Shown piece after piece: positions 24,470 through 34,373 of a stretch of 40,867 bases of DNA. How positions within the stretch are numbered: position 1 is the stretch's first letter; every line of letters begins with the position of its first letter. The notes under the pieces are model-generated. The model was not told where the DNA came from and made no database searches. It was given only the letters and a program-made list of their open reading frames with translations. The DNA is from Hyphomicrobiales bacterium (GTDB taxonomy: Bacteria > Pseudomonadota > Alphaproteobacteria > Rhizobiales > OSC116): assembly GCA_002401855.1 (NCBI GenBank), contig NVUH01000021.1, forward strand, positions 1-40,867, given 5' to 3'. A program made the position numbers and the translations under genes.

Positions 24470-25637
24470 GCAATGCTGATTTGGCCAATTTGAAATTTGA
24501 ATTGAGCCATTTTGTTTCAAGCTGCTTGATCAGCTTGCCCATGTCTGGCCCTGCTTTATAGCCCAGATCAAATAGATCAGCGCCTTTAATGGGAAAAATT
24601 GGAATTTCGAAATTTTCAACAAAATTTAATTTTTGTTTTAACAGTATAAAATCAAAATTCGATTCAGCAGCGAAATAAATTAGATTGTTACGGATCAGTT
24701 CCTGTCCGTCATTATAAATTTCACGTGACAATTCATCTTTGTCTAGGCTCAGAATTGTGCTTAACTGATTCAATTGATTCAGTATTTTTTGATCTTTATT
24801 GGATAGTTTAAGACATTTTCCAATAGATTTATCATTTATATTTTGCATAGATAGTTTAAGTTGAATCAACCAGATACTATTATAACTTAATGTATTTATT
24901 TGCAAGTATTCGAGGTTATCTAGTTTAATTTTTGATTTAAATACTTGTTCGAATATTTTACATTCAGCCATCAAACCTAAAGCACGGACTATAAATTCGC
25001 TTTCATATATGCGTTTAAACTCGACCAACAGCCGTTCGGCTGACAATTGCTCTAAACCCGCTACCAATTTGGGAATCTTTTGATAATCAGCGGCATCAAA
25101 ATCAAAGCCAAACCGCGCGATGAATCGAAAATAACGCAGAATACGCAAATAATCTTCTTCGATACGTTGTTTGGCATTGCCAATGAATTTTATCTTGCGA
25201 TGCTCAAGATCAGCAATGCCGGTGCCCAACGGGTCAAAAACCTCACCCTGCGCATCCATATACAGCGCATTAAAGGTAAAATCACGTCGCATCGCATCTT
25301 TTTTAAAACTGGCGCCAAAGATAACTTTGGCATGGCGGCCATCAGTTTCAACATCTTCACGCAAAGATGTCACCTCGAACGGTTGGTGATTAATAATCAG
25401 CGTGACTGTGCCATATTTAACCCCTGTTTCGATATATCTAACGTTATTTTGTTTGGCAATTTTAATAAGCTGTTCGGGGCTATGGGTTGAACAAAAATCA
25501 ACATCACCAATGGCCACAGCCAATAAATGGTCGCGCACCGCGCCGCCAACAATGCGCCCTGTGCCGCCATTTTGGTGAAGCAGTTTAAAAACTGATTGAA
25601 TGTTTTTGGCTTTGAGCCATTTAGCTTGCTGGATCAT
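24456..25637 (-). CDS. cca: CCA-adding / poly(A) polymerase family nucleotidyltransferase
   Basis: A class II nucleotidyltransferase that maintains tRNA 3' CCA ends. The 393-aa protein begins with a palm domain: [20 protein letters not shown] then [10 protein letters not shown] supplies the two metal-binding Asp in Dx[22 protein letters not shown] and [17 protein letters not shown] follow. The C-terminal half (about 220-390) is much more divergent, AT-rich and hydrophobic. It starts 4 bases inside the DUF6111 gene end, so they are coupled. Poly(A) polymerase activity cannot be excluded from sequence alone. Confidence 0.92.
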   Translation of the reverse strand: MIQQAKWLKAKNIQSVFKLLHQNGGTGRIVGGAVRDHLLAVAIGDVDFCSTHSPEQLIKIAKQNNVRYIETGVKYGTVTLIINHQPFEVTSLREDVETDGRHAKVIFGASFKKDAMRRDFTFNALYMDAQGEVFDPLGTGIADLEHRKIKFIGNAKQRIEEDYLRILRYFRFIARFGFDFDAADYQKIPKLVAGLEQLSAERLLVEFKRIYESEFIVRALGLMAECKIFEQVFKSKIKLDNLEYLQINTLSYNSIWLIQLKLSMQNINDKSIGKCLKLSNKDQKILNQLNQLSTILSLDKDELSREIYNDGQELIRNNLIYFAAESNFDFILLKQKLNFVENFEIPIFPIKGADLFDLGYKAGPDMGKLIKQLETKWLNSNFKLAKSALLKAI

Positions 25638-25906
25638 TTTGCAGATTCAAAATGGGCTTCTTCTTCGACGATACCATTTACGACTTTGGCAGGAACATAA
25701 GCCCCCTGCAATTCATCGCTATCAAGACTAGAAAGATACAGAGCGCCAAAACCAGTGAACACCACACCAACCGCAATGAGAATGGTCAACACGCGGCGAT
25801 TAAGCGCCTCGATGGCGCGTTTTTTATGAAATATCCGCACATAGAGCAAAAACAGCGCGATGGGCGCAAAAAACACGATGATCTCAACAATAACAAAACG
25901 ACCCAT
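25634..25906 (-). CDS. DUF6111 family small membrane protein
   Basis: A 90-aa product with two predicted helices (about 5-24 and 40-59) separated by the basic loop RIFHKKRAIEALNRRV, and a polar tail. It resembles DUF6111, a short alphaproteobacterial membrane family that often sits beside the CCA-adding enzyme gene. No function is known. Its end overlaps the cca start by 4 bases. The NUDIX gene lies 24 bases upstream, so NUDIX-DUF6111-cca may be one unit. Confidence 0.75.
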   Translation of the reverse strand: MGRFVIVEIIVFFAPIALFLLYVRIFHKKRAIEALNRRVLTILIAVGVVFTGFGALYLSSLDSDELQGAYVPAKVVNGIVEEEAHFESAK

Positions 25907-25930
25907 AACTCACCCTTTATATAGTTGCGA

Positions 25931-26536
25931 TTAATCTCGCAACTTATCTGCTAGATTTTTTAACATGCCTGCTGTGGCACCCCAAATAAAATAATCTTCA
26001 TATTCCAATACGTAAAATTGCCGCATTCTACCCTGCCACACTTTACTCTCTAATTTATAATTGTCTGCTGTCATCAAAAAATCAAGGGGCAGTTCAAATA
26101 TTTCATCAACTTCATTGGGATCGGCTTTAAGCGCAAAGCCTTTATTAACCTTTGCCACCACCGGGCAAATTTTATAACCTGAGCCAATTTGGTAAACATC
26201 TAAACAACCCAAAACATTAACAAATTTAGGTTCCAAGCCAATCTCTTCGTGCGCCTCACGTAGCGCCGCATGAGTGGCGTCTTGATCACTTGGCTCCAAT
26301 TTACCGCCTGGAAAGGCAATTTGGCCTGCATGTTTTTTCATATGTAACGGGCGGCGAGTGAGAATGACACTTGGATTATCCTGATCAATCACTGCCACCA
26401 ATACAGCCGCTTGACGAAATTTCATACCTTCCATCTGAACGTCATCACCAAGTTCGGCGACCCGATCAAGGTTAAATTCATTGGGTATGTTTTTGTGTAA
26501 TATATGTGGCGCTTTGCGCAAAAAATCCTGCATCAA
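25931..26536 (-). CDS. NUDIX hydrolase, CoA pyrophosphatase type
   Basis: A 201-aa NUDIX protein. The box is GGKLEPSDQDATHAALREAH then EEIGLEP (about 97-121), with the REAxEEIG core intact. ILTRRPLHMKKHAGQIAFPG just before it matches the extended NuCoA motif LTxR..LxxHxGQVxFPGG of coenzyme A pyrophosphatases (CoAse, NudL type). Actual substrate preference was not tested. It follows DUF1285 by 6 bases and precedes DUF6111-cca; this DUF1285-NUDIX-cca order recurs in alphaproteobacteria as I recall. Confidence 0.9.
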   Translation of the reverse strand: MMQDFLRKAPHILHKNIPNEFNLDRVAELGDDVQMEGMKFRQAAVLVAVIDQDNPSVILTRRPLHMKKHAGQIAFPGGKLEPSDQDATHAALREAHEEIGLEPKFVNVLGCLDVYQIGSGYKICPVVAKVNKGFALKADPNEVDEIFELPLDFLMTADNYKLESKVWQGRMRQFYVLEYEDYFIWGATAGMLKNLADKLRD

Positions 26537-26542
26537 GCCAAA

Positions 26543-27079
26543 CTAAACCTCAAATTCGTGCTTGTCACTGATTAAAATAAATTTGCCACCACGCTCCACC
26601 ATATAATCGGCAAGTTGATAACACAGGCTACGGGTTAATTTGGCCTCTAGGCCATATCTAATGCCAACATAAGCCATAAACTGATCATCTTGATGATTAA
26701 ATCTTATTTTATGTTCATCATTAATCACCACTTGCCCTGCCAAATTGGTCTGCACCGCAATGCTTTGATTTGCACCCGTGCCATCAACCACCATATCTGT
26801 CGCGATAAATGCCGCATCAGCGACTTTTATTTTAATCTTTTCAACGGGTGTGACCAGATAATGTTCGTTGGTTTCAACATCTCGCCATAAAACTGTGGTG
26901 AATAATTTAACCAATTTTTGGCGTTTGATCGGCGTGCCCATATAAAACCAATCGCCATTGGCTTTAATCTCTATATCAAGCTCACCACAATATTCAGGTG
27001 ACCAACTCTCGACAGGCGCAAAGCCAACATCGCCCTGTTCACCAATTTTTGCTGCCAATTTGGCCAATATATCAGTCAT
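26543..27079 (-). CDS. DUF1285 family protein
   Basis: A 178-aa cytoplasmic protein of the two-domain DUF1285 fold. Family features: CGELDIEIKANGDWFYMGTP then IKRQKLVKLFTTVLWRD in the first half, YLVTPVEKIKIKVADAAFIA, and YVGIRYGLEAKLTRSLCYQLADY in the second half. The structure is known for homologs but the function is not. Its end is 6 bases from the NUDIX start, and its start overlaps the GNAT gene by 8 bases. Confidence 0.88.
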   Translation of the reverse strand: MTDILAKLAAKIGEQGDVGFAPVESWSPEYCGELDIEIKANGDWFYMGTPIKRQKLVKLFTTVLWRDVETNEHYLVTPVEKIKIKVADAAFIATDMVVDGTGANQSIAVQTNLAGQVVINDEHKIRFNHQDDQFMAYVGIRYGLEAKLTRSLCYQLADYMVERGGKFILISDKHEFEV

Positions 27080-27641
27080 TATTATTTAACCTTAATGGCA
27101 GAGGGGCATTATCAATCAGCTTTTGCAAACTGCCCTGCTCAAACTCAAAATACAACACCCGATTAGGATCAGTCGGTGGCGGATAATCAATCGCGCCATA
27201 CGGAACACGTTGAAACCCGCTTTTTTTATAATAATCTAAATCACCAATTAAGATAGTGAATTTCCAACCTCTTAAGCTCGCAATCTTCTGCGCCACTGAC
27301 AAGGTTTCATCCATTAATTTTTTGCCCAAACCCAAGCCTTGAAACTCTGGATTAACCGCCAACGGACCGAGCAATAAGGCGCTCTGCCCCGCGACATTCA
27401 ACTGCCAATAGGCGATTGAAGCCAAGATGACTTCGTCACCATTTTGATTTTTATGCAATGCAATCAGGCTTAAATCATCTATCTTTTCGCACGTTTCGCG
27501 TAATTTATAGCTAGATTTATTGTGCCGATCGACACCGAAGGCGGCATCGAGCAATTGACTGACCGGCTCTTGATATTTAGCTTGATAAGGGGTGAGAGAG
27601 ACTTGATCTGCGCTGAGGGCGCGAAGAGAAAAATGATTCAT
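27072..27641 (-). CDS. GNAT family N-acetyltransferase, YhbS-like
   Basis: A 189-aa GNAT-fold protein. The acetyl-CoA-binding stretch is LLGPLAVNPEFQGLGLGKKL then MDETL (about 91-112, with QGLGLG as the Q/R-x-x-G-x-G/A loop), followed by FTILIGDLDYYKKSGFQRVP typical of YhbS-type members. The acceptor substrate is unknown. It overlaps DUF1285 by 8 bases and is the first gene of the leftward GNAT-DUF1285-NUDIX-DUF6111-cca string. A 248-base AT-rich spacer with no visible gene lies upstream. Confidence 0.88.
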   Translation of the reverse strand: MNHFSLRALSADQVSLTPYQAKYQEPVSQLLDAAFGVDRHNKSSYKLRETCEKIDDLSLIALHKNQNGDEVILASIAYWQLNVAGQSALLLGPLAVNPEFQGLGLGKKLMDETLSVAQKIASLRGWKFTILIGDLDYYKKSGFQRVPYGAIDYPPPTDPNRVLYFEFEQGSLQKLIDNAPLPLRLNNND

Positions 27642-27889
27642 AAAACATCCAAAAATATAAATTTAACTTGGGTTGGCAAATTAAGATTTATTTTTTCGTC
27701 GTAATAACATTTGTATCTCCATTTATGATGGGTAGGAACTAGCACACTTATATAGTGCCGACAAGTATAATAGGTTGAAAAGCCATAATTATATGCGATT
27801 GGTAATTGTTTTGAAATTTTGCAAAAAAACATATTCAATTTTGTGCTTGTTGATTATAGTGAAATTAGCAACAATATTGAAATCTTTTT

Positions 27890-28846
27890 ATGCACAATTT
27901 TAGGCTCGCACATTTTTCGGACATTCATATGCCTCCCATGCCCAAACCAACATGGCTTGAGCTGACGGGAATACGCATATTGGGGCTTTCTTCTTGGGCA
28001 ATAAGCCGCAAGAAAATTCATAAATTGCGGGTATTGAGTGTATTTGAAAAAGACATTAAAACCCAAGATATTGACCATTACGCGTTTTCAGGTGATCTGG
28101 TCAACATCGCCTCGCGCGCTGAAATGCGCCGCGCCACCGCGTGGATGAAAGCTTTTGCGCCTGCTGATAAAATGTCTTACGTACCCGGCAATCACGATGC
28201 TTATACCGAAGATAGCATTGCCAATGTTTTGCATTATTGGCAAGATTATATGACCTCATGTGATCAAGGTGCCGAAATATTAACTGAAGTTGGCATTAAA
28301 TTAAGCCAAGAAGTGCCTTATGGCCCCTTCCCTTACCTGCGGATTTTTGGCCGTGTGGCATTGATCGGCGTTAATTCTGGCGTCGCCTCACCGCCGTTTA
28401 TGGCCACGGGTGAATTGGGCGCCAGCCAGCGCGGGCGCATAACGCGGCTGTTGGCACATCTTAAAAAAGAAGGTTATTTTCGAGTGATGATGATTCATCA
28501 CCCACCTTTGCCGCACATGACCCCCAATGTGCGGGCACTAAAAGACTGTGCTGATTTGCGTGACATTTTGACCGAAGAAGGCGCCGAATTGGTGCTTTAT
28601 GGCCATAACCATAAAAATAAAATTACCAATATTAACAATAAATATGGGCCGTCATTAATGATCGGTGTGGCCTCAGCCTCAGCCGTTGCCACCAGCCATA
28701 AACCCGCCGCTAGCTATAACCAAATATTGATTGATCAGAGCAAAAAAGGCTGGCAAGTCAACCTACTAAAACGCGAATATATTGATGCTCATAACGCGTT
28801 TGAAGAGACCGAAGTGACGCCACTTGGCTTTTGGCATTTGACATAA
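27890..28846 (+). CDS. Calcineurin-like metallophosphoesterase
   Basis: A 318-aa protein with the full set of metal motifs: HFSDIHMP (about 7-14), FSGDLVN (about 65), GNHDAYT (about 100), MIHHPPLP (about 203) and YGHNHKNK (about 239). No signal peptide or membrane segment is seen. The substrate is not predictable; relatives hydrolyse phosphodiesters or lipid phosphates. It ends 20 bases from the convergent uvrB stop. The closely packed cluster of genes to the left is on the other strand. Confidence 0.9.
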   Translation: MHNFRLAHFSDIHMPPMPKPTWLELTGIRILGLSSWAISRKKIHKLRVLSVFEKDIKTQDIDHYAFSGDLVNIASRAEMRRATAWMKAFAPADKMSYVPGNHDAYTEDSIANVLHYWQDYMTSCDQGAEILTEVGIKLSQEVPYGPFPYLRIFGRVALIGVNSGVASPPFMATGELGASQRGRITRLLAHLKKEGYFRVMMIHHPPLPHMTPNVRALKDCADLRDILTEEGAELVLYGHNHKNKITNINNKYGPSLMIGVASASAVATSHKPAASYNQILIDQSKKGWQVNLLKREYIDAHNAFEETEVTPLGFWHLT

Positions 28847-28866
28847 ACCTTAAACATCTGACTACA

Positions 28867-31065
28867 TTATTTTCGGCTTCTATTGGTTTTGAATGTCCGA
28901 CTGCCAGCTTTGCCACTTGTGGAGCGACCTTTGGGCGCACCCGGCGCTAACTTCTTCTCGCCTTTATTATAGTTGAATTGCCGCGCTAGCGGGTCTTCTA
29001 ACACCATAAGCTCATTCTCTTCTAGGCGTTTGACCTCATCGCGGATTTTAGCGGCTTGTTCAAAATCTAAATTGCCAGCTGCATCCAACATTTGCTTGCG
29101 CAATTCTTTAAGATGGGTTTGCAAATTTTTACCAACCATATGTTGCGGTGCCATCTCGCCCATACCTGCGGTAACATGATCACCTTCGGCCATGCTTTCG
29201 ATGATCTCGCCAATTTTCTTTTTGATCGATTGCGGCGTGATGCCATGCGCTTTATTATGCGCCATCTGTTTGTCACGGCGGCGATCCGTTTCGGCAATCG
29301 CCCGTTCCATCGAGCCCGTGATGCGATCGGCATATAAGATCACCCGCCCCTCGACATGCCGCGCGGCGCGGCCAATGGTTTGCACCAAACTGGTTTCACT
29401 GCGCAAAAAGCCTTCTTTATCGGCATCTAAAATCGCCACCAATGACACTTCGGGTATATCCAAACCTTCGCGCAGCAAGTTAATGCCAATCAACACATCA
29501 AACACCCCAAGGCGCAGATCGCGGATGATCTCAATCCGCTCCAATGTATCGATATCACTATGCAAATAACGCACTTTAATGCCTTGATCATGCATATATT
29601 CGGTTAAATCTTCGGCCATTCTTTTGGTTAAGGTGGTGACCAAAACCCGCTGGCCTTTGGCAATGATTATATGACATTCAGCGAGCAAATCATCGACTTG
29701 AGTGCCGACGGGGCGGATGTCAATCTCGGGATCTATGAGGCCTGTCGGGCGAATGACCTGCTCGGCGAATACGCCGCCTGTGCGCTCCATCTCCCATTTG
29801 CCCGGCGTGGCCGAAACAAAGATGCTTTGGGTGCGCATAATGTCCCATTCTTCGAATTTAAGCGGGCGGTTATCCAGACAACTTGGCAGGCGGAAACCAT
29901 GTGTTGCCAATGTGGTTTTACGCGCAAAGTCACCCTTATACATAGCGCCCAATTGCGGTATGCTGACATGGCTTTCATCGACAAAAACCAAACAATTATC
30001 GGGTATATATTCAAACAATGTCGGTGGGGGGGCACCTGCGGGGCGGCCGGTGAGATGACGGGAGTAATTTTCGATGCCGCTGCAAAAACCTTGTGCCTCG
30101 AGCATTTCGATGTCAAAACTCACCCGTTGTTCTAGGCGCTGCGCCTCGAGCAATTTGCCATTCTTATTCATATCGGCCAGTGTGACTTGCAGCTCGTCTT
30201 TTATCGTTTCAATCGCCCGCACCAAATGCGGCCGTGGCGTGACATAATGCGAATTGGCATAAATCCGTTCACGCTCTAACTCTTTGAGTTTTTTACCTGT
30301 TAGCGGGTCAAACTCAACAATTGATTCTAACTCATCGCCAAAAAACGAAAACCGCCATGCGGCATCTTCATAATGGGCTGGCCAAATTTCAATCACATCG
30401 CCGCGTACACGGAATGTACCGCGAGTGAAGGCCGTGTCATTACGGGTATATTGCAAATCGACCAATGTGGTGATGACCTTGCGTTGATCATAATCTTCAC
30501 CCACTTTGAGATCCATAATCATATTGCTATAGCCCTCGACCGAGCCAAGACCGTAGATGCATGACACCGAGGCAACAATAATCACATCATCCCGCTCGAG
30601 CAAATTACGGGTGGCGGCATGGCGCATGCGGTCAATCTGCTCGTTTACGCTGGCATCTTTTTCGATGAATGTATCGGTGCGCGGCACATAGGCTTCGGGC
30701 TGATAATAATCATAATAAGACACAAAATATGACACAGCATTATTGGGAAAAAACTCCTTAAACTCGCCATATAATTGCGCCGCCAAAGTTTTATTATGCA
30801 CCATTATCAGAGCAGGACGGTTGGTTTGCTCGATGATTTTGGCCATCGTAAAAGTTTTACCACTGCCTGTGACGCCCAATAACACTTGGTCTCTCTCTTT
30901 AGCTTCAAGACCCTTAACCAATTCGGCAATCGCCGTTGGCTGATCGCCCGAGGGTTCAAAATCGGTACGCAGTTTAAATTCAATGCCGCCTTTGACTTTA
31001 TTTTCGGCTGGCAATTCGGGGCGTTTCAGCATGTCGATAACAGCATTGTCTAACATTTTGGTCAT
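28867..31065 (-). CDS. uvrB: UvrABC excinuclease subunit B
   Basis: The damage-verifying helicase-like subunit of nucleotide excision repair. The 732-aa protein is full length: Walker [10 protein letters not shown] (about 63), the beta-hairpin region [20 protein letters not shown] (about 117-137), [18 protein letters not shown] (Walker B region, about 362), helicase motifs V-VI ([29 protein letters not shown]), and a C-terminal UVR motif ([19 protein letters not shown]) that contacts UvrC. It ends in a basic tail ([21 protein letters not shown] minus one). A LexA-like site lies 67 bases upstream. Confidence 0.97.
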   Translation of the reverse strand: MTKMLDNAVIDMLKRPELPAENKVKGGIEFKLRTDFEPSGDQPTAIAELVKGLEAKERDQVLLGVTGSGKTFTMAKIIEQTNRPALIMVHNKTLAAQLYGEFKEFFPNNAVSYFVSYYDYYQPEAYVPRTDTFIEKDASVNEQIDRMRHAATRNLLERDDVIIVASVSCIYGLGSVEGYSNMIMDLKVGEDYDQRKVITTLVDLQYTRNDTAFTRGTFRVRGDVIEIWPAHYEDAAWRFSFFGDELESIVEFDPLTGKKLKELERERIYANSHYVTPRPHLVRAIETIKDELQVTLADMNKNGKLLEAQRLEQRVSFDIEMLEAQGFCSGIENYSRHLTGRPAGAPPPTLFEYIPDNCLVFVDESHVSIPQLGAMYKGDFARKTTLATHGFRLPSCLDNRPLKFEEWDIMRTQSIFVSATPGKWEMERTGGVFAEQVIRPTGLIDPEIDIRPVGTQVDDLLAECHIIIAKGQRVLVTTLTKRMAEDLTEYMHDQGIKVRYLHSDIDTLERIEIIRDLRLGVFDVLIGINLLREGLDIPEVSLVAILDADKEGFLRSETSLVQTIGRAARHVEGRVILYADRITGSMERAIAETDRRRDKQMAHNKAHGITPQSIKKKIGEIIESMAEGDHVTAGMGEMAPQHMVGKNLQTHLKELRKQMLDAAGNLDFEQAAKIRDEVKRLEENELMVLEDPLARQFNYNKGEKKLAPGAPKGRSTSGKAGSRTFKTNRSRK

Positions 31066-31131
31066 AATCAGTCCGCGCTAAATAAATGTGTAAAGATTAT
31101 AACCTTTATCAGTCGATATGAAAAGGTATTT

Positions 31132-31146
31132 GTTCACTATTTGTAC
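31132..31146 (-). promoter_or_regulatory. Possible LexA (SOS) box upstream of uvrB
   Basis: GTTC-ACTATTT-GTAC at 31132-31146 differs by one base from the alphaproteobacterial LexA direct repeat GTTC-N7-GTTC. It lies 67 bases before the uvrB start codon. A chance match is quite possible for an 8-base signal with one mismatch. A TGACAG direct repeat lies next to it, further from uvrB (31147-31158 area). Confidence 0.3.
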
Positions 31147-31187
31147 TGACAGTTTGTGACAGTATATTGTGATATGTTGAATATTTA

Positions 31188-31598
31188 TCAGTTTGATTTT
31201 TGATAGACGGAATGATGGCTAAATGGAGTGCCATCGGCCGAATGGGCTGACATAACAACTTTTAGCTGCCCTTGTGCAGTGAGCTCGCGAATGGCGGTGA
31301 GTTTAACCTTGCCCGCTAGTTTGGCGACTGACTTTAATATATGGTCGCTTTCTAGCGTCAGGCATATTTCATCGGCAATGGGGGCATCGGTATAGGGATG
31401 AAACTGCCCATCGCAAATTTCGGAATAGGCCATATGTTTGGCTTCACCTGCAGCATCGACCCAATCCATAATGAATGTGAGTTTTTTGCCATCTTGCACA
31501 ATTTCATATGTGCCTGATTTTGGTGGCTCGCCTGTGGCATAAACCGACATTTCAGGCAGCATTTTCCATTTTCCTAAAAAATTATCAATTTTGGGCAT
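31188..31598 (-). CDS. Hypothetical protein, lipocalin-like
   Basis: A 136-aa soluble protein that starts NFLGKWKMLPEMSVYATGEP and alternates short strands with turns (GTYEIVQDGKKLTFIMDWVD, KVKLTAIRELTAQGQLKVVM). The GxW-like LGKW start and strand pattern suggest a small lipocalin-like barrel, but I recognise no named family. It overlaps the end of glpD by 14 bases and is probably translated from the same mRNA. The link to glycerol 3-phosphate metabolism rests on position alone. Confidence 0.6.
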   Translation of the reverse strand: MPKIDNFLGKWKMLPEMSVYATGEPPKSGTYEIVQDGKKLTFIMDWVDAAGEAKHMAYSEICDGQFHPYTDAPIADEICLTLESDHILKSVAKLAGKVKLTAIRELTAQGQLKVVMSAHSADGTPFSHHSVYQKSN

Positions 31599-33105
31599 TC
31601 ATGTGCTCCTCAATATAATTTTCAATTTTAGTGATGACTTTTCTATCTATATGCAGGCCTAACCTTGTGCGCCGCCAGATAAAATCATCAGCGCAAGTGA
31701 CCCATTCATGTGCGATGACATAATCTAATTCCACTGCATATATATCATGCCCCATATGTCCGCCCATGGCTTTTATATTTTGCACATTGTCGAGCATTTC
31801 ATGGACTTTGCTGCCATAATGGGTGGCCAGACGTTTGATCAAGGTTTGGGGCAGAAAATCATATTTATTTTCGAGCGTGGTGATAAATTCTGCCATGTTG
31901 CGACTGTTATTAATGTCGCCGCCTGGCAAAGTGGCATCGCGTGTCCAATCTAAGCCCATATGTGGTAGGAAAATACGTAATTTGTGGCAAGCCGCCTGCC
32001 CTAAATGCCTGAATGTGGTGATTTTGCCGCCATAGACTGTTAGTAATGGCGGCGAATCTGGGTTGCTTGCATCGCGTTCTATATCCAAAACATAATCGCG
32101 GGTGACGGATTTTGCGTCTTTGGCGTGGTCATCAAACAGGGACCGCACGCCAGAAAAACTCCATTTGACATCATTGGGGGTGATTTGTTGTTCGAAATAT
32201 TGGTTGGCAATTTCGCACAGATACTCGGTTTCTTGTTTTGAAATTTTGACTTTGTGAGCATTATCGCCGTCGAACGCTTTGTCGGTGGTGCCAATCATGG
32301 TGAAATCATTTTCATAGGGAATGGCGAATACGATGCGATTGTCTTCGTTTTGGAACAGATAGCAATGATCGCCTTCGTAGATTTTGGGCACAATGATATG
32401 GCTGCCAGTGATGAGCCGTGTGCCGCCTTTAACCTTGAGTTTTAACTTTTTTTGGTTAATGCCATCGACCCATGGCCCTGAGGCATTGATTAAGACTTTG
32501 GCTTGTATCTGATGAGTTTTGCCATCTTTCTCATAGCTGATTTGCCACAATTTGCCATCTCTTTTGGCGGTGGCAAAACTTGTATGAGTGTTAATGCTGG
32601 CGCCTTTATCTGCCGCATCTTGCGCGTTGAGCACCACCAAGCGGCTGTCATGAACGCGGCAATCGCTATAGACAAAGCCAGCCGTATATTCGGCTTTGAT
32701 GGCATCACCGTAGGGCTCTTTGGTTAGATTGACGCTGCGGCTGAATTTAAGCTTTTGTTTTAGGTTGAGGCTGTCATATAAAAACAGGCCTAAACGTACT
32801 AGCCATTTTGGCCTTTGGTGTTGATTATGCGGGATGACAAAGCGTGCAGGCCAGATGATATGCGGGGCGCTGTTGAGTAAAATCTCGCGTTCGATTAGGG
32901 CTTTGCGCACCAAGGCGAATTGGTAATATTCTAGATAGCGCAGGCCGCCATGAATGAGTTTTGAGCTGGCTGATGACGTGGCTGATGCGAGGTCAGCTTG
33001 CTCGACGAGCATGACGTTGAGGCCGCGCCCTGCGGCATCGCGGGCGATGCCGCCGCCGTTAATGCCGCCGCCAATGATGAATATGTCTAATATATCTTGT
33101 TTCAT
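31585..33105 (-). CDS. glpD: Aerobic glycerol-3-phosphate dehydrogenase
   Basis: An FAD enzyme at the inner membrane that oxidises sn-glycerol 3-phosphate to DHAP and reduces quinone. The 506-aa protein has the N-terminal FAD motif FIIGGGINGGGIARDAAGRG (about 10-29), SSASSKLIHGGLRYLEYYQF (about 43-62), PYENDFTMIGTTDK and the C-terminal GGKITTFR segment, followed by the DUF-like cap domain (about 400-500). It can feed the ubiquinol pool used by the bc1 complex. No glpF, glpK or glpR is visible. It is divergent from the GNAT gene at 33159. Confidence 0.94.
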   Translation of the reverse strand: MKQDILDIFIIGGGINGGGIARDAAGRGLNVMLVEQADLASATSSASSKLIHGGLRYLEYYQFALVRKALIEREILLNSAPHIIWPARFVIPHNQHQRPKWLVRLGLFLYDSLNLKQKLKFSRSVNLTKEPYGDAIKAEYTAGFVYSDCRVHDSRLVVLNAQDAADKGASINTHTSFATAKRDGKLWQISYEKDGKTHQIQAKVLINASGPWVDGINQKKLKLKVKGGTRLITGSHIIVPKIYEGDHCYLFQNEDNRIVFAIPYENDFTMIGTTDKAFDGDNAHKVKISKQETEYLCEIANQYFEQQITPNDVKWSFSGVRSLFDDHAKDAKSVTRDYVLDIERDASNPDSPPLLTVYGGKITTFRHLGQAACHKLRIFLPHMGLDWTRDATLPGGDINNSRNMAEFITTLENKYDFLPQTLIKRLATHYGSKVHEMLDNVQNIKAMGGHMGHDIYAVELDYVIAHEWVTCADDFIWRRTRLGLHIDRKVITKIENYIEEHMNAQN

Positions 33106-33158
33106 GACTTCACCTTATCAAACTATCTTTAAATGCTTATAAGTGGTATTTTAAAAAA

Positions 33159-33611
33159 ATGATAGAATTTAGAAAATTAACATCAGGCGATTACCCCTTA
33201 TTACTTAAATGGTTACAGCGCCCTCATGTGAAACAATATTGGAATAATGGCGACGATACGCTTGAAAAAGTCACCTATCACTACGCATTAGATAAAAGCC
33301 AAGTTCAATATTATATTGCGATGCAAGATAGCCAAGACATTGGTTTTTACCAATATAACTTTAACAATAACCGCAATATTGGCATCGATATGTTTTTAGC
33401 CAATGCAGATCAATTATCCCAAGGCTTAGGTACAATATGCTTAAACGCCTTTGGTGACTTTATTTGCAAAATAAATGACTGCCACTCATTGTCGGTTGAC
33501 CCTCACCCAGACAATAAACGCGGCATTAGATGTTATGAAAAATGTGGCTATGTTTATGATGATGCGGCTTCTTCCGCCAAAATCTATTTAATGCGAAAAA
33601 CCTGTTATTGA
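33159..33611 (+). CDS. GNAT acetyltransferase, aminoglycoside 6'-acetyltransferase-like
   Basis: A 150-aa GNAT protein of the Acetyltransf_8/AAC(6')-like type: FRKLTSGDYPLLLKWLQRPH then VKQYW at the start, YNFNNNRNIGIDMFLANADQ in the middle, and SVDPHPDNKRGIRCYEKCGY near the end, the hallmark VDPxxxNxRAIRCYEKxGF. Similar sequences are found both in antibiotic modification and in lysine or siderophore acetylation, so resistance should not be assumed. The final bases overlap the convergent EEP gene by 7. Confidence 0.85.
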   Translation: MIEFRKLTSGDYPLLLKWLQRPHVKQYWNNGDDTLEKVTYHYALDKSQVQYYIAMQDSQDIGFYQYNFNNNRNIGIDMFLANADQLSQGLGTICLNAFGDFICKINDCHSLSVDPHPDNKRGIRCYEKCGYVYDDAASSAKIYLMRKTCY

Positions 33612-34300
33612 GGCAAGCGCAAATCTGCCCATAATGGCAAATGATCGGAGGCGATTTTGGATTTGAGTGATTCGTGCACTGAGGTTTTTAGGAATTTAAT
33701 GTCTTTTGACACCACGATGCGGTCGAACGCCACTACGGGCAACGCGCTGTGAAAACTTGGTTCGGGGTCTATTGATATATAGCCATCGCCAAACAGATCG
33801 ATACAGCTCTTGCTTTTGCGCCACTCATTAAAATCGCCCGCAATGATGGTCGGCGGATCGCCTGGGGCATCTTCTAACGCTAATGACAACATGTTGACTT
33901 GTAATTTACGCAAGCGCGACAGCAAGGCCAAATGCGTGGCAACCAGCCGCACCAATTTGCCATCGACCCGAATGTCGGCCGCAATCGCGCCGCGTGGCTC
34001 GAGCGTTGGCAAATCAATCCGCCATGCAAACTCGAAATTCAGATGGTTTTTGATGAGGATTACATTGCCGTGCCAGCCCAAACTATGCGCGCGAATGGCG
34101 ATGTCGGCCGCATGATAATCGGTATATTGTGCAATCATTTCGGGCGTGAGAGTGGTTTTGCGTTTGCCTGTGCGCCGATCGACCTCTTGCAGAAACACGA
34201 CATCGGCGTCAATCTCGTTCAGCACATCTAAAATGCGCGCAGGGTTACGCTTACGGTCTAACCCGAGGCTTTTTCGAATGTTATAGCTGACAACCCGCAT
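33605..34300 (-). CDS. Endonuclease/exonuclease/phosphatase family protein
   Basis: A 231-aa EEP-fold hydrolase. Motifs: VVSYNIRKSLGLDRKRNP (Asn at about 7), DVVFLQEVDRRTG (catalytic Glu, about 39), LVATHLALLSRLRKLQ (about 118), IIAGDFNEWRKS (about 152-163) and SKIASDHLPLWADLRL (Asp-His, about 218). All metal and catalytic positions look intact. It has no signal peptide. The substrate may be DNA, lipid or sugar phosphate; the family does not fix it. The next gene upstream, a flavin reductase, is 73 bases away on the same strand. Confidence 0.9.
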   Translation of the reverse strand: MRVVSYNIRKSLGLDRKRNPARILDVLNEIDADVVFLQEVDRRTGKRKTTLTPEMIAQYTDYHAADIAIRAHSLGWHGNVILIKNHLNFEFAWRIDLPTLEPRGAIAADIRVDGKLVRLVATHLALLSRLRKLQVNMLSLALEDAPGDPPTIIAGDFNEWRKSKSCIDLFGDGYISIDPEPSFHSALPVVAFDRIVVSKDIKFLKTSVHESLKSKIASDHLPLWADLRLPQ

Positions 34301-34373
34301 TTAAAACTGAACCTATGATTGGTTTCACTTTACCTTAAACCATCTTGTCATCACTTATAAATCAAATGTTGGG

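Noticed and set aside
33159..33611. Calling the GNAT gene an aminoglycoside resistance gene
   Set aside because: Only the fold and a common GNAT motif are visible. The family is also involved in other acetylations and there is no resistance context.
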